NCBI GenBank assembly: GCA_041676625.1
Contig: JBAYRN010000003.1
Location: 38,671 to 102,670 of the forward strand
Direction of reading: 5' to 3'
From: JAEXNA01 sp041676625
GTDB lineage: Bacteria > Vulcanimicrobiota > Xenobia > Xenobiales > JADMJV01
DNA: 64,000 bases
Shown here piece after piece: positions 49,783 through 57,467 of the stretch. Each line of letters opens with the position of its first letter. Position 1 is the first letter of the stretch. The notes under the pieces are model-generated. The model was not told the DNA's origin and made no database searches. It was given only the letters and a program-made list of their open reading frames with translations. Both the position numbers and the translations under genes were made by a program.

Positions 49783-50736
49783 ATGACTCTGCGATATCGC
49801 CATTTCCTGAAATTGCTTGATTTTTCTCCAGCCGAACTCCAGCAGAGGATCGAGTCTGTTCGCACCCTCCGCGACCTCCGAGGTTGCCGCCAGGACAAGC
49901 CCGTTTTGCGGGGAAAAAATCTGGCCCTTCTGTTTTGTGAATCCCACAACCAGACCCGCTGGACGACCCAGTCGGCCTGCTCCCGTCAGGGGGCAAATTT
50001 CCACTTTTTTGGGCCCGGCGAAAGCGGACTTGAGGAGGGAGAACCGGTCGCTTGCACCGCCTCTCATTTAGGCCGCTTGTTCGATGCTCTGCTGATCCAC
50101 GGGGTCGACCAGGAGACCCTGGAGGAGGTCGCTCGACTGGCCGGGGTACCGGTTTGCAATCTTGGCAGCAAAGAGTTCCAGCCGCTCTCCATGCTGGCCG
50201 ATTTTGCCACCATGCTGGCTCACTCTCCCAAGGCCCTGTCAGAGCTCTCGGTAGTAGTGCTGGGCGACGGCTCGACCAGCCTTTCTCAGAGTTTGTTGGT
50301 GGGAGCCTCTAAGTTGGGGCTCGATATGAGGTTTTGTGGTCCGGAAAAGCTTCAACCCGAGGCCACTCTGGTGGAGACCTGTCTGGCCCTGGCAGCCGAG
50401 ACAGGGGCCCAGATCCGCCTCTACACCGACCCGGATGAAGCCGTGAAAGGAGCAGACTTCGTGTACTCACAGTCCTGGGATACCAACAAAAAAGTGGTCG
50501 AGAGTTTGCTTGCTTATCGCGCCACCAACGGGTTGCTCTCTCGCAGCGGAAACAGTAGCTGCAAGCTTTTGCATCGCCGGGCCTATTTGGCAGAGGGGGG
50601 GCTGGACCAGGAGCTGGGCCTGGACGGTCTGGAGGTCAGTCGCGAGCTTTTTGAATCGGCCTCCAACCTGGTGTTCGAGCAGGCGGAATACTCCCTCTAC
50701 GCCCACGAAATGGCTCTCATTTCATTACTGGCGTGA
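49783..50736 (+). CDS. degenerate transcarbamylase (ornithine carbamoyltransferase-like)
   Basis: This 317-residue protein has the fold of aspartate/ornithine carbamoyltransferases: LRGKNLALLFCESHN, GVPVCNLGSKEFQPLSMLADFATML, VVVLGDGSTSLSQSLLVGASKLGLD, and a final VFEQAEYSLYAHEMALI. Key motifs are altered. The carbamoyl-phosphate loop STRTR is SHNQTR, the HPxQ motif is FQPLS, and the HCLP-type motif is LLHRRAY with no Cys. It may use a different substrate or act as a non-catalytic or regulatory paralog. The next gene, an HD phosphohydrolase, overlaps its stop as GTGA, so the two probably work together. Confidence 0.72.
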   Translation: MTLRYRHFLKLLDFSPAELQQRIESVRTLRDLRGCRQDKPVLRGKNLALLFCESHNQTRWTTQSACSRQGANFHFFGPGESGLEEGEPVACTASHLGRLFDALLIHGVDQETLEEVARLAGVPVCNLGSKEFQPLSMLADFATMLAHSPKALSELSVVVLGDGSTSLSQSLLVGASKLGLDMRFCGPEKLQPEATLVETCLALAAETGAQIRLYTDPDEAVKGADFVYSQSWDTNKKVVESLLAYRATNGLLSRSGNSSCKLLHRRAYLAEGGLDQELGLDGLEVSRELFESASNLVFEQAEYSLYAHEMALISLLA

Positions 50737-51260
50737 ACTGGAGTCGAGAGCAGTTGACCGCCCTGCAACGTTTGCTGCGCTTGAAGCAGGTCTTACGCCG
50801 GGGCTGGACTCGCCACCCCATTCCCGCAGACCAGGTGGAGTCGGTGGCTGACCACAGTTACGGATTGGCTTTGCTCTGCCTGTTGCTCTGTCCCGCTGAC
50901 TTGAATCGAGAGAGGGTCCTGGAATTGGCTCTGATTCATGATCTTGCTGAAGTGGAAACGGGTGACGTCATCCCCGCTGACGGGGTTCTTCCAGATCTGA
51001 AAAGGCAACAGGAGAAGAAGGCCCTGGAAGAACTACTGCGGGAGGTTCCAGGTTCGGAGTACCATCTGGAAACGCTCCGGGAGTACCAGCAGGCCGCAAC
51101 CCCGGAAGCACGCTGGGTGAAGGATGTTGATAAACTGGAGATGTACCTGCAGAGTTTGAATTACGAGGCTGATTTTTCGGTCGATCTCCAGGAGTTTCGA
51201 GACTCCTCACAACGAGCTCTGGTCAGTCTTTTCAGTCGTGAAAAAAACGATCGCGCTTGA
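50733..51260 (+). CDS. HD-domain hydrolase (YfbR/HDDC2-like)
   Basis: This 175-residue protein has the HD-superfamily metal site: His in VADHSYGLAL near residue 40, HDLAEVETGDVIPADG near 70-85, and the Asp of DVDKLEMYLQ near 133. This arrangement is that of YfbR/HDDC2-type 5'-deoxynucleotidases, which dephosphorylate dNMPs. The GTG overlaps the stop of the degenerate transcarbamylase, so the two are translationally coupled. No trans-acting partner is obvious. It overlaps the convergent 51232 gene by 29 bases. Confidence 0.85.
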   Translation: MNWSREQLTALQRLLRLKQVLRRGWTRHPIPADQVESVADHSYGLALLCLLLCPADLNRERVLELALIHDLAEVETGDVIPADGVLPDLKRQQEKKALEELLREVPGSEYHLETLREYQQAATPEARWVKDVDKLEMYLQSLNYEADFSVDLQEFRDSSQRALVSLFSREKNDRA

Positions 51261-51642
51261 GGCCGGTGACTTGAAACTCCAGCAACTGCTTGGGGGTCAG
51301 ATGGAGCGCCTCCACGATGGGCTGCAGCCGTTTCCAGAAGTGGGGCCCCAGCGAGGGATCCTCGAGGGTAGAGAAGGAGCCATCGAGGTGGAGCGAGAGC
51401 TCGGCTTCAGGGCATGCCAGGACCATACTGCCGTTTTCTTTCGGCTGCTCCAGGCGAAAACTGGCGTGAAGAGGAAGGCAGTAGAGTCTGCCTAAGTTTA
51501 GGTTGAAACCACAGCAGCGTGCCCATCCCGTTTTGACTCCTGATTTGGAGTCCAGAGTGAGGAGTGCCTGGGGAAACAGAGGGCCTTTGCGGATCCGGTG
51601 GAAAAGCTCCGTGTTCTCCGCCTGGTTTAATAAATTCGACAC
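51232..51642 (-). CDS. hypothetical protein
   Basis: This 136-residue protein is unrecognised. It begins with GTG (MSNLLNQAENTELFHRIRKG), has a beta-rich middle with paired Cys (WARCCGFNLNLGRLYCLP), and ends FQVTGLKRDRFFHD. It has no signal peptide. It overlaps the converging HD-hydrolase gene by 29 bases and is divergent from the 51676 gene. A plus-strand frame over the same stretch is less plausible. Confidence 0.55.
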   Translation of the reverse strand: MSNLLNQAENTELFHRIRKGPLFPQALLTLDSKSGVKTGWARCCGFNLNLGRLYCLPLHASFRLEQPKENGSMVLACPEAELSLHLDGSFSTLEDPSLGPHFWKRLQPIVEALHLTPKQLLEFQVTGLKRDRFFHD

Positions 51643-51675
51643 TGCTTTTGATTCTTTTTTTAGGAGAGCGATCCT

Positions 51676-52125
51676 TTGAACCCCAAACCCTCAAACCCCC
51701 GGTCGACGTCCTGGAAGCCCGTTCTCTTTTCTATCCTGGTGATACCTTTTGCTTTCTCACTGTTGCTGACGAGCTGGATGGGGGTTCCCAAGGAAGAGTA
51801 TCAGGCCCCCAAGCTCTTCGAGCAACTCGAGCTCTCGGAGGTGCCCCTTAAAGATATGCACACCCTGCAATACGGAGCCCTATTCTTTTGCCGCTTGCGA
51901 TTAGAACCCCAAGCTGTTAAACCGTTTTATGACCAACTGGAAGGGGTGGAGACGAGCCAGGGCAAGGCTGAGCCTCCCATCGCCTTGAAACTGGAGCGGG
52001 AATGGTGGGACCCCGGGGAAACGGAGATCGGCACTTACTGGCGCTATGGTCCGGTCACCCTGTGGAGTCCGGACCCTCACCCCGACCTGGTCTACGCGGT
52101 GGTGAGAGAAGGGGATGTGAAATAG
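51676..52125 (+). CDS. membrane-anchored hypothetical protein
   Basis: This 149-residue protein has a basic N-terminus followed by one hydrophobic helix (VLFSILVIPFAFSLLLTSWMGV), then an extra-cytoplasmic region rich in Trp and acidic residues (WWDPGETEIGTYWRYGPVTLWSPDPHPD). It has no recognised domain. The TTG at 51676 has an AGGAGAG site upstream. It lies 17 bases ahead of the F420-type oxidoreductase, with which it may be cotranscribed, but no functional link is evident. Confidence 0.55.
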   Translation: MNPKPSNPRSTSWKPVLFSILVIPFAFSLLLTSWMGVPKEEYQAPKLFEQLELSEVPLKDMHTLQYGALFFCRLRLEPQAVKPFYDQLEGVETSQGKAEPPIALKLEREWWDPGETEIGTYWRYGPVTLWSPDPHPDLVYAVVREGDVK

Positions 52126-52142
52126 GGTGCAAACAATGCACC

Positions 52143-53153
52143 ATGATTAGATTTGCCTATTTTTGTGGCCACGAGCAGTGGCATCCCGAACAACTCTTGC
52201 AGCATGGAAAACTGGCCAAAGAGTCCGGTTTCGACATGCTGGTGGCTTCCGAACACTTTCACCCCTGGGTGGATGATGCTTCGGCCTCCGGGTACTGCTG
52301 GTCCACCCTGGGAGGACTCACCCAGGCCGCACCAGGGTTGCACCTCTCTACCGGTGTCACCACGCCGCTGTGGAGGTTTCACCCGGCCCTGGTGGCGCAG
52401 GCGGCGGCCACTGTGGATCGTCTGTCGGGTGGTCGCTTCAATCTGGGAGTGGGCACCGGTGAGAACATCAATGAAGGGCCCCTGGGCTTTCATTTCCCCA
52501 AGTACAAAGAGCGCTCCGAACGGATGGAGGAAGCCCTCGAGATCATGCGTCGTTTGCTAGACGGTGAGAAACTGACCTATCAAGGCAAGTACTACCAGAC
52601 CGATCGAGCTAAACTCTACTCCCCGCCCACCGGACCTGTGCCCATCTGGATGGCGGCCGGAGGCCCCAAGTCCGCCACCCTGGCCGGACGCAAGGCCGAA
52701 GGGGTGATCGTCTCGGTGAAAGACCCCCAGGACATTTTCAAGCAGGTGATCGAGCCTGCCCGCAAGGCTGCCTCGGAACTCGGTCGGCCGGAGCCCAAAG
52801 TGATGGCCAGCCGCTGGACGGTGCTCGCCCAGAACGACGAAGAAGCCTGGAAGGCTCTCTATTCCTGGAGAGGGCTGCGAGCCCCCGGGCGGCTGGAAGC
52901 GGTGGACCCCCAGACCCTGCGAGAGCGAGCCGACGAACTTCCCCGAGAAGAGATTCTGGGCCGCTATTCCCAGTGCAAGAACGCCGCCGATATCATCGAG
53001 GTGTACCGGCCGCTGGTGGAAGTGATCGGGGCCGATGTGGTGACCCTGCAGATGGCCTCGGTGGACCAGGAAAGGCTGATCCGGATGCTGGGTTCAGAAG
53101 TCCTGCCGGAGCTCCGCAAAATGGCCGAAAAACGTAAGTCAGCGACGGTTTAA
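52143..53153 (+). CDS. LLM class flavin/F420-dependent oxidoreductase (TIGR03557-like)
   Basis: This 336-residue protein is a luciferase-like monooxygenase-fold oxidoreductase: SGFDMLVASEHFHPW near residue 30, GLTQAAPGLHLSTGVTTPLWRFHP near 60, SGGRFNLGVGTGENINE near 95, and WMAAGGPKSATLAGRKAEGV near 175. This pattern matches the TIGR03557 family, close to F420-dependent glucose-6-phosphate dehydrogenase. If so, the organism makes coenzyme F420. The ATG at 52143 is taken over the longer frame, which would overlap the upstream gene. Confidence 0.88.
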   Translation: MIRFAYFCGHEQWHPEQLLQHGKLAKESGFDMLVASEHFHPWVDDASASGYCWSTLGGLTQAAPGLHLSTGVTTPLWRFHPALVAQAAATVDRLSGGRFNLGVGTGENINEGPLGFHFPKYKERSERMEEALEIMRRLLDGEKLTYQGKYYQTDRAKLYSPPTGPVPIWMAAGGPKSATLAGRKAEGVIVSVKDPQDIFKQVIEPARKAASELGRPEPKVMASRWTVLAQNDEEAWKALYSWRGLRAPGRLEAVDPQTLRERADELPREEILGRYSQCKNAADIIEVYRPLVEVIGADVVTLQMASVDQERLIRMLGSEVLPELRKMAEKRKSATV

Positions 53154-53159
53154 AGCCGA

Positions 53160-54329
53160 TCAGGCTTTGACCGGGCCGGCCCAGCGGCTCTTGTTGCGCC
53201 GGCGCATCTTGGGATCGGGCAAAAAGCTAGACTCTGCGGCTGCCTCGAAGGAGGCTTCGAGCTGCTCCGGCGAGGCGGCTCCGGCGTCGAGCAGGAGCTG
53301 TAGTTCGCTGGCCAGGGTGGTCTTTTGCAGGGCCGGTGCATCGGTGCTGAAGGTGTACCGCACTCCGAACTGATCGAACAGCTTCAACAGTTTGCCGTAG
53401 GTCTCAATGTTGTCCACGGCCCCGGTCAGGAGGTTTGAAACTACGCAGAGTTCAGCCACAATGTTGTGCTCCTGCAGAAACTCCAGGCCGCTGGCGTCCC
53501 CATCTTCCCAATAGGAGCGGGCGGCCACCAGGGGGTGGCCCACTCGATCGGCCTTCAAGCCCTTCAGAGTCCTTTTAAACGTTTCCAGGCTGACCGCGCG
53601 CGTTTCGCCGCAATGCACGGTTCGACCGACCTTGGGGCCGGCCAGTTCGTATAGCTCGGACATCTCTTTCAGATCTTGGGGGTCCTCCAGGGTGCAAGCC
53701 GATTCGGGACCGGCCAGGTCGAGTCCGATGAGGGGTAGCCCTTCTTTGGACCAACGGGCCACCTTTTCGGCCAGGATGCGGTTTTGGTCCATGGGCAGAT
53801 CCCGCCCCAGGCACACGATCAATCCGGCCTGCAAGGTACCTTTGTAGGCCGTCCGGACCTCACTCACCCCGGAGCAGGCGGCCAGGATCACCCGGTCCAG
53901 GTCCCAGATACCGCCGGAGTTTCGCTTCATGGGGTTGAAGCGCAATTCTAGGGCTTTGATGGGAAGTTGCGCCCGCAGGGGAGTCAGCGCTTCTCCGTCC
54001 AGGCTGATGGTGGTCGCTCCCTGGGTCCGGGCCGCCCCGTTGAGCGCGATCAAGACGCTCTCTCGGAGAGCCACCGGTCCGGACTGGATCCGCTCGGCGA
54101 CCTCATAGATCTCAAGATACTTTTCCAGGGTCCCGGAGTTGTCTTTCCGCCGGTGCAAGAGATTGCTGAATTCAGTAAAATTCGTGACTGGTAAACGGAT
54201 CCCGCGATCCACGGCCGCCTCGAACAGGCGGTGAATCGGAACCGCACCACCCAGATGGACGTGCTGCTCCACCACCCCTTCTTCGGGGAAGCGAAGTTTC
54301 GATGGGTCCAGGGCTCCGGGGTCGTTCAT
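53160..54329 (-). CDS. adenosine deaminase-like amidohydrolase
   Basis: This 389-residue protein has the TIM-barrel adenosine deaminase signature: HVHLGGA near residue 24, GLDLAGPES near 200, VHCGETRAV near 238, ADRVGHPL near 257, and FSTDAPALQKTTL near 325. The second Asp of the classic S-T-D-D-P motif is Ala here, which suggests a changed substrate. It overlaps neither neighbour but ends six bases from the convergent LLM gene. The ATG at 54329 is a better start than the end of the frame at 54416, which overlaps the divergent 54415 gene. Confidence 0.8.
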   Translation of the reverse strand: MNDPGALDPSKLRFPEEGVVEQHVHLGGAVPIHRLFEAAVDRGIRLPVTNFTEFSNLLHRRKDNSGTLEKYLEIYEVAERIQSGPVALRESVLIALNGAARTQGATTISLDGEALTPLRAQLPIKALELRFNPMKRNSGGIWDLDRVILAACSGVSEVRTAYKGTLQAGLIVCLGRDLPMDQNRILAEKVARWSKEGLPLIGLDLAGPESACTLEDPQDLKEMSELYELAGPKVGRTVHCGETRAVSLETFKRTLKGLKADRVGHPLVAARSYWEDGDASGLEFLQEHNIVAELCVVSNLLTGAVDNIETYGKLLKLFDQFGVRYTFSTDAPALQKTTLASELQLLLDAGAASPEQLEASFEAAAESSFLPDPKMRRRNKSRWAGPVKA

Positions 54330-54414
54330 GCCACGAGCTTCGTAGAGCAACCCTCGAACCCTACCCGCGTCGTGAAAAGGTGGTAACCTCGCTCGTGGTA
54401 AAAATAGAAGGGTC

Positions 54415-54663
54415 ATGAGCGAGAAAAAGTATCGTTTAACCCACTACGAGATCGATCCCGTCAACGGCCCGGGACAGATGGTCACCAGACAGTACAACCT
54501 GAGCGGCAATCCTTTTCCCGTCTTTTGCAACAACAAAGAGTGCGAGCATTTCGTGGAGCGACCCACCGCCATCCCGCACTGGTCCGAGGATTGCCAGGAG
54601 TATCTGGGCGTTTTGCGCTGTCCGGTGTGTAAGAGTCCGGTGGTCCGACCGCCCCGCGATTAG
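54415..54663 (+). CDS. small Cys-containing hypothetical protein
   Basis: This 82-residue protein is of unknown function. It has CNNKECEHF near residue 38 and CPVCKSPV near 69, a spacing that could form a single zinc site. It begins MSEKKYRLTHYEIDPVNGPG with a strong AGAAGGG site. It lies upstream of the LOG-family gene with a 39-base gap and divergent from the adenosine-deaminase-like gene. Confidence 0.6.
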   Translation: MSEKKYRLTHYEIDPVNGPGQMVTRQYNLSGNPFPVFCNNKECEHFVERPTAIPHWSEDCQEYLGVLRCPVCKSPVVRPPRD

Positions 54664-54702
54664 CCTCGCCCAATCATAGATTTTATTAAGGGAATTTGTT
54701 TT

Positions 54703-55815
54703 TTGTCATTTCGCTATAGCACGGGTAACAGCCAACTGGACCTGTCCATTCAAGATATTTTGCATCGTGCAGGTGCTTCGGACAATCAAGATCTGCTTCA
54801 CCAGATGATGGTCACGGTGATCAAATTGGTGCAGGACGGTGCCGATTCCGGGGACCTCAAAATCATGAACTCCACCCTCAAAGAGATGCGCTACGCCTTC
54901 AAGGTCATGCGGCCCTATCGGCGGGTTCGAAAGTGTGCCATTTTCGGATCGGCAAGGTGCCAGCCACAGACCGACGACTACCGCCAGGCGTGTGAATTCG
55001 CAGAGCAGATCGCCGACCGTGGCTTTATGGTGATCACAGGGGCCGGCCACGGCATCATGGAAGCCGGTAACAAGGGGGCCGGCACGGAGCGGAGCTTCGG
55101 GTTGAATATTCGCCTGCCGTTTGAGCAAGTCGCCAACCCTTACATCGCTAACGATGAAAAGCTCATCAACTTTAAGTACTTCTTCACCCGCAAGCTGGCT
55201 TTTATGAAAGACACCCACGCGGTGGTTTGCTGCCCCGGTGGGTTTGGCACCCACGACGAGGGACTGGAAGTCTTGACCTTGATCCAGACCGGCAAATCCC
55301 ACATGGTTCCCATCGTTTTCCTACATCCCGAAGGCTCGGAATTCTGGAGCGACTGGCATCAGTACAACGTGAGTCGACTGTTGGAGCGGGGAATGATCAG
55401 TCCCCAGGACCTTTCCCTCTATCGGGTAACTTCCTCGGTTTTTGAGGCCTGCGATGAGATCGAACGATTTTATCGGCGCTACCACAGCATGCGCTACGTT
55501 CGCGACGAGTTGGTGGTGCGATTGGAAGCAGCCCTCTCCGATGAAGAGGTGGACCTCCTCAACCAGGAGTTCGGAGACATTTTAAAGTCAGGCAAAATTG
55601 AACCCACCCTGGCCCTGGCCGAGGAGCACGACAAAACCATCGCCCACCTTCCTCGAGTGAAGTTTCACTTCCGGCGACGGGCCTTCGGGCGTCTCCGGGA
55701 GTTGATCGATCGGCTGAACTCGTTCGAACTTCCCGGATACAGCTCCATCGAAGTTCCGGAAGCTGGGGCCGGCGGTCTGCTTCCCAGTGAAATGGATGAA
55801 GGAGCCGATGGCTAG
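54703..55815 (+). CDS. LOG-family (TIGR00730) protein
   Basis: This 370-residue protein contains the LOG/lysine-decarboxylase-like motif (GFGTHDEGLEVLTLIQTGKSHMVPIV) near residues 187-210, with PGG just before and AIFGSARCQPQ at the start of the Rossmann fold near 85. Family members act as cytokinin riboside 5'-monophosphate phosphoribohydrolases or are of unknown substrate; canonical proteins are near 190 residues, so this one has an extra helical N-terminus of about 80 residues and a C-terminal extension of 90. The TTG start has AAGGGA upstream. It overlaps the kinase-like gene by eight bases. Confidence 0.8.
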   Translation: MSFRYSTGNSQLDLSIQDILHRAGASDNQDLLHQMMVTVIKLVQDGADSGDLKIMNSTLKEMRYAFKVMRPYRRVRKCAIFGSARCQPQTDDYRQACEFAEQIADRGFMVITGAGHGIMEAGNKGAGTERSFGLNIRLPFEQVANPYIANDEKLINFKYFFTRKLAFMKDTHAVVCCPGGFGTHDEGLEVLTLIQTGKSHMVPIVFLHPEGSEFWSDWHQYNVSRLLERGMISPQDLSLYRVTSSVFEACDEIERFYRRYHSMRYVRDELVVRLEAALSDEEVDLLNQEFGDILKSGKIEPTLALAEEHDKTIAHLPRVKFHFRRRAFGRLRELIDRLNSFELPGYSSIEVPEAGAGGLLPSEMDEGADG

Positions 55816-56458
55816 TCAACCTTCCGATCAAGCCGGTGAGTTTCAGCTCTTTCTGTCTCAGGTGGCGTCGCGCTTGCGGCACGATCTAAAGGGAGGGCTG
55901 ATCACTTTGAAAATGGGCCTGGAGAGTCTGCCCGAGGAGGAGGCGCTCAAGCCGCTGTTGCTGGAAAAAAGTCAAGAACTGGTAGAGCTCGCCGACAAGC
56001 TGGTCCTACTGTTGCGAATGGGTGGGCTGAGCCGGCAGAAGGTTCGCCCTCAAAGCCTTTTTCAGCAGGCCGCCGGGCAGGCTGAAGACCTCTACGCTCC
56101 ACTCCAGGTACGGGTGGAGAGCGGCGAAGGCCTGGAAGAGTTCTGGTTGGTGGATCCTGACGCGGTGACTTACGCGGTGCTGGAGATTTGCCAGAATTCA
56201 CAGTTGGCCGGGGCCGGGGAGGTGGTTGTCCGAGTGGCCCCCGGGGGGGCAGTTTTTCTGAGCGACAACGGGAACGGTGGGGAGGTTGAGGCTCCCATGA
56301 CACTTGCCCGGGTTGGGGAGAGCCGCTGGGGTAGGGGTGGTCTGGGGCTGGCCGTGGTACAGCGATGCATGGAAGAGCACGGCGGCACCCTCACTCTGAG
56401 ACCGGAAACGGACGGCTTCACCGTAGTGCTGGGGTTTGAAATCGGGGAGGCAGGTTGA
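55808..56458 (+). CDS. minimal histidine kinase-like protein
   Basis: This 216-residue protein has only a phospho-acceptor region (RLRHDLKGGLITLKMGLESL near residues 23-42, with His 26) and an ATPase domain (EICQNSQ near 125, LSDNGNGG near 150, GRGGLGLAVVQRCMEEHGGTL near 175). It has no sensor, transmembrane or receiver domain. The catalytic motifs are recognisable, so it may phosphorylate a separate regulator or dimerise with another kinase. The ATG at 55808 overlaps the LOG gene and has GGAG upstream. Its stop overlaps the flavin-reductase start. Confidence 0.75.
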   Translation: MASQPSDQAGEFQLFLSQVASRLRHDLKGGLITLKMGLESLPEEEALKPLLLEKSQELVELADKLVLLLRMGGLSRQKVRPQSLFQQAAGQAEDLYAPLQVRVESGEGLEEFWLVDPDAVTYAVLEICQNSQLAGAGEVVVRVAPGGAVFLSDNGNGGEVEAPMTLARVGESRWGRGGLGLAVVQRCMEEHGGTLTLRPETDGFTVVLGFEIGEAG

Positions 56459-56925
56459 TGGCAGTGGATGCAAAGCAGCTTCGTTCAGTGTTTGGAAAGT
56501 TTGCTACCGGTGTCACGGTGGTGACCTTCGAGCGTGACGGAGAAGTGTACGGTATGACCGTGAACTCGTTTTCCTCGGTCTCCCTGGAGCCTCCCATGGT
56601 TCTTTTTTGTCCTGCCCTCAACTGCCGCTTTGCCCAGAATGCGGAGTTGGGTAGTCATTTTACCATTTCCATTCTGGCGCACAACCAGAAAGACATTTGC
56701 TTTCACTTTGCCGGACGACCCAGCCTGGAGTCATCGCCCTGGGCCGACGAGGCCCGAGTGCCACCGGTGGTGGAGGGGAGCATCGCTTATCTGCGTTGTG
56801 AGCTAGAGGCCCTTCACCCTCACGGAGACCATTTCGTTGCGGTGGGCAAGGTCCATTCCTGGGAAATCACTTCTCACGAGGCTCCGCTGATGTTTTTTTC
56901 CGGCGGCTATCCGAATCTGGTATGA
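56458..56925 (+). CDS. flavin reductase family protein
   Basis: This 155-residue protein matches flavin reductase-like FMN-binding proteins: KFATGVTVVTFE near residue 15, YGMTVNSFSSVSLEPPMVLFC near 30-50, and a C-terminal HFVAVGKVHSWE. It reduces flavin with NAD(P)H, typically to feed a monooxygenase. The ATG at 56458 shares one base with the previous stop (TGATG) and has GGAGG upstream. It is the third gene of the LOG-kinase-reductase run. Confidence 0.9.
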   Translation: MAVDAKQLRSVFGKFATGVTVVTFERDGEVYGMTVNSFSSVSLEPPMVLFCPALNCRFAQNAELGSHFTISILAHNQKDICFHFAGRPSLESSPWADEARVPPVVEGSIAYLRCELEALHPHGDHFVAVGKVHSWEITSHEAPLMFFSGGYPNLV

Positions 56926-57002
56926 ATTCGATCCTAAAGAACTCATAAACCTCTTGCTTACGATCGCCTTCGGCTATAGAATCATGATTGCGGAGGGAAT
57001 CA

Positions 57003-57338
57003 ATGACGCGAGCCCCACAAAAAATCACCCTTACGATGGTCCTTCTGACCTTGCTGGTCGTGGCGATCGCCGTGGCCGAACACGCCCACCCCATCGTGGG
57101 AGCCTGGGAGCAGGCCGATAAGGGGACTCACTGGACCTTCCGAGCCGACGGCACCGGGCTTATGGAGCGTACCGAGCCCAAGTACACCGCCCGCTTTAAG
57201 TGGACCCTCCGGGGAAATACTCTTTCCCTTTCCACCGCCGGTCGGGTGGTGCCTTACCAGATCATCCAGCACGACGCTCACAATCTGGTCATCAGAAATC
57301 CTCAAGTCTCTCAGATCTATCAACTCAGCCGCCTATAG
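57003..57338 (+). CDS. small exported hypothetical protein
   Basis: This 111-residue protein has a signal-anchor-like segment (ITLTMVLLTLLVVAIAVAEHAHP) then a small beta-rich domain (GAWEQADKGTHWTFRADGTGLMERTEPKYTARFKWTLRGNTLSLS), which resembles small lipocalin-like domains. The ATG at 57003 has a strong GGAGGG site. No function can be assigned. It lies alone between the flavin reductase and htpG. Confidence 0.65.
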   Translation: MTRAPQKITLTMVLLTLLVVAIAVAEHAHPIVGAWEQADKGTHWTFRADGTGLMERTEPKYTARFKWTLRGNTLSLSTAGRVVPYQIIQHDAHNLVIRNPQVSQIYQLSRL

Positions 57339-57423
57339 CAAGCTAATTCTAACGTAACGCTAACGGTCTACTAGAGTGTCGCCAACGCTTCAACGGGTAG
57401 ACTGTCTCAGTCCATCAAAGATT

Positions 57424-57449
57424 TTGGGCTGAGCTCTATTGGGCTGAGC
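57424..57449 (+). repeat. 11-bp direct repeats upstream of htpG
   Basis: TTGGGCTGAGC occurs at 57424-57434 and again at 57439-57449, with a 15-base period, and an inverted repeat GACTG-TCT-CAGTC lies just upstream at 57400-57412. These sit between the previous gene and the htpG ribosome-binding site and may be a heat-shock-related regulatory region; no CIRCE element is present. Confidence 0.4.
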
Positions 57450-57467
57450 ACTGGTAGGAGAATTCGA

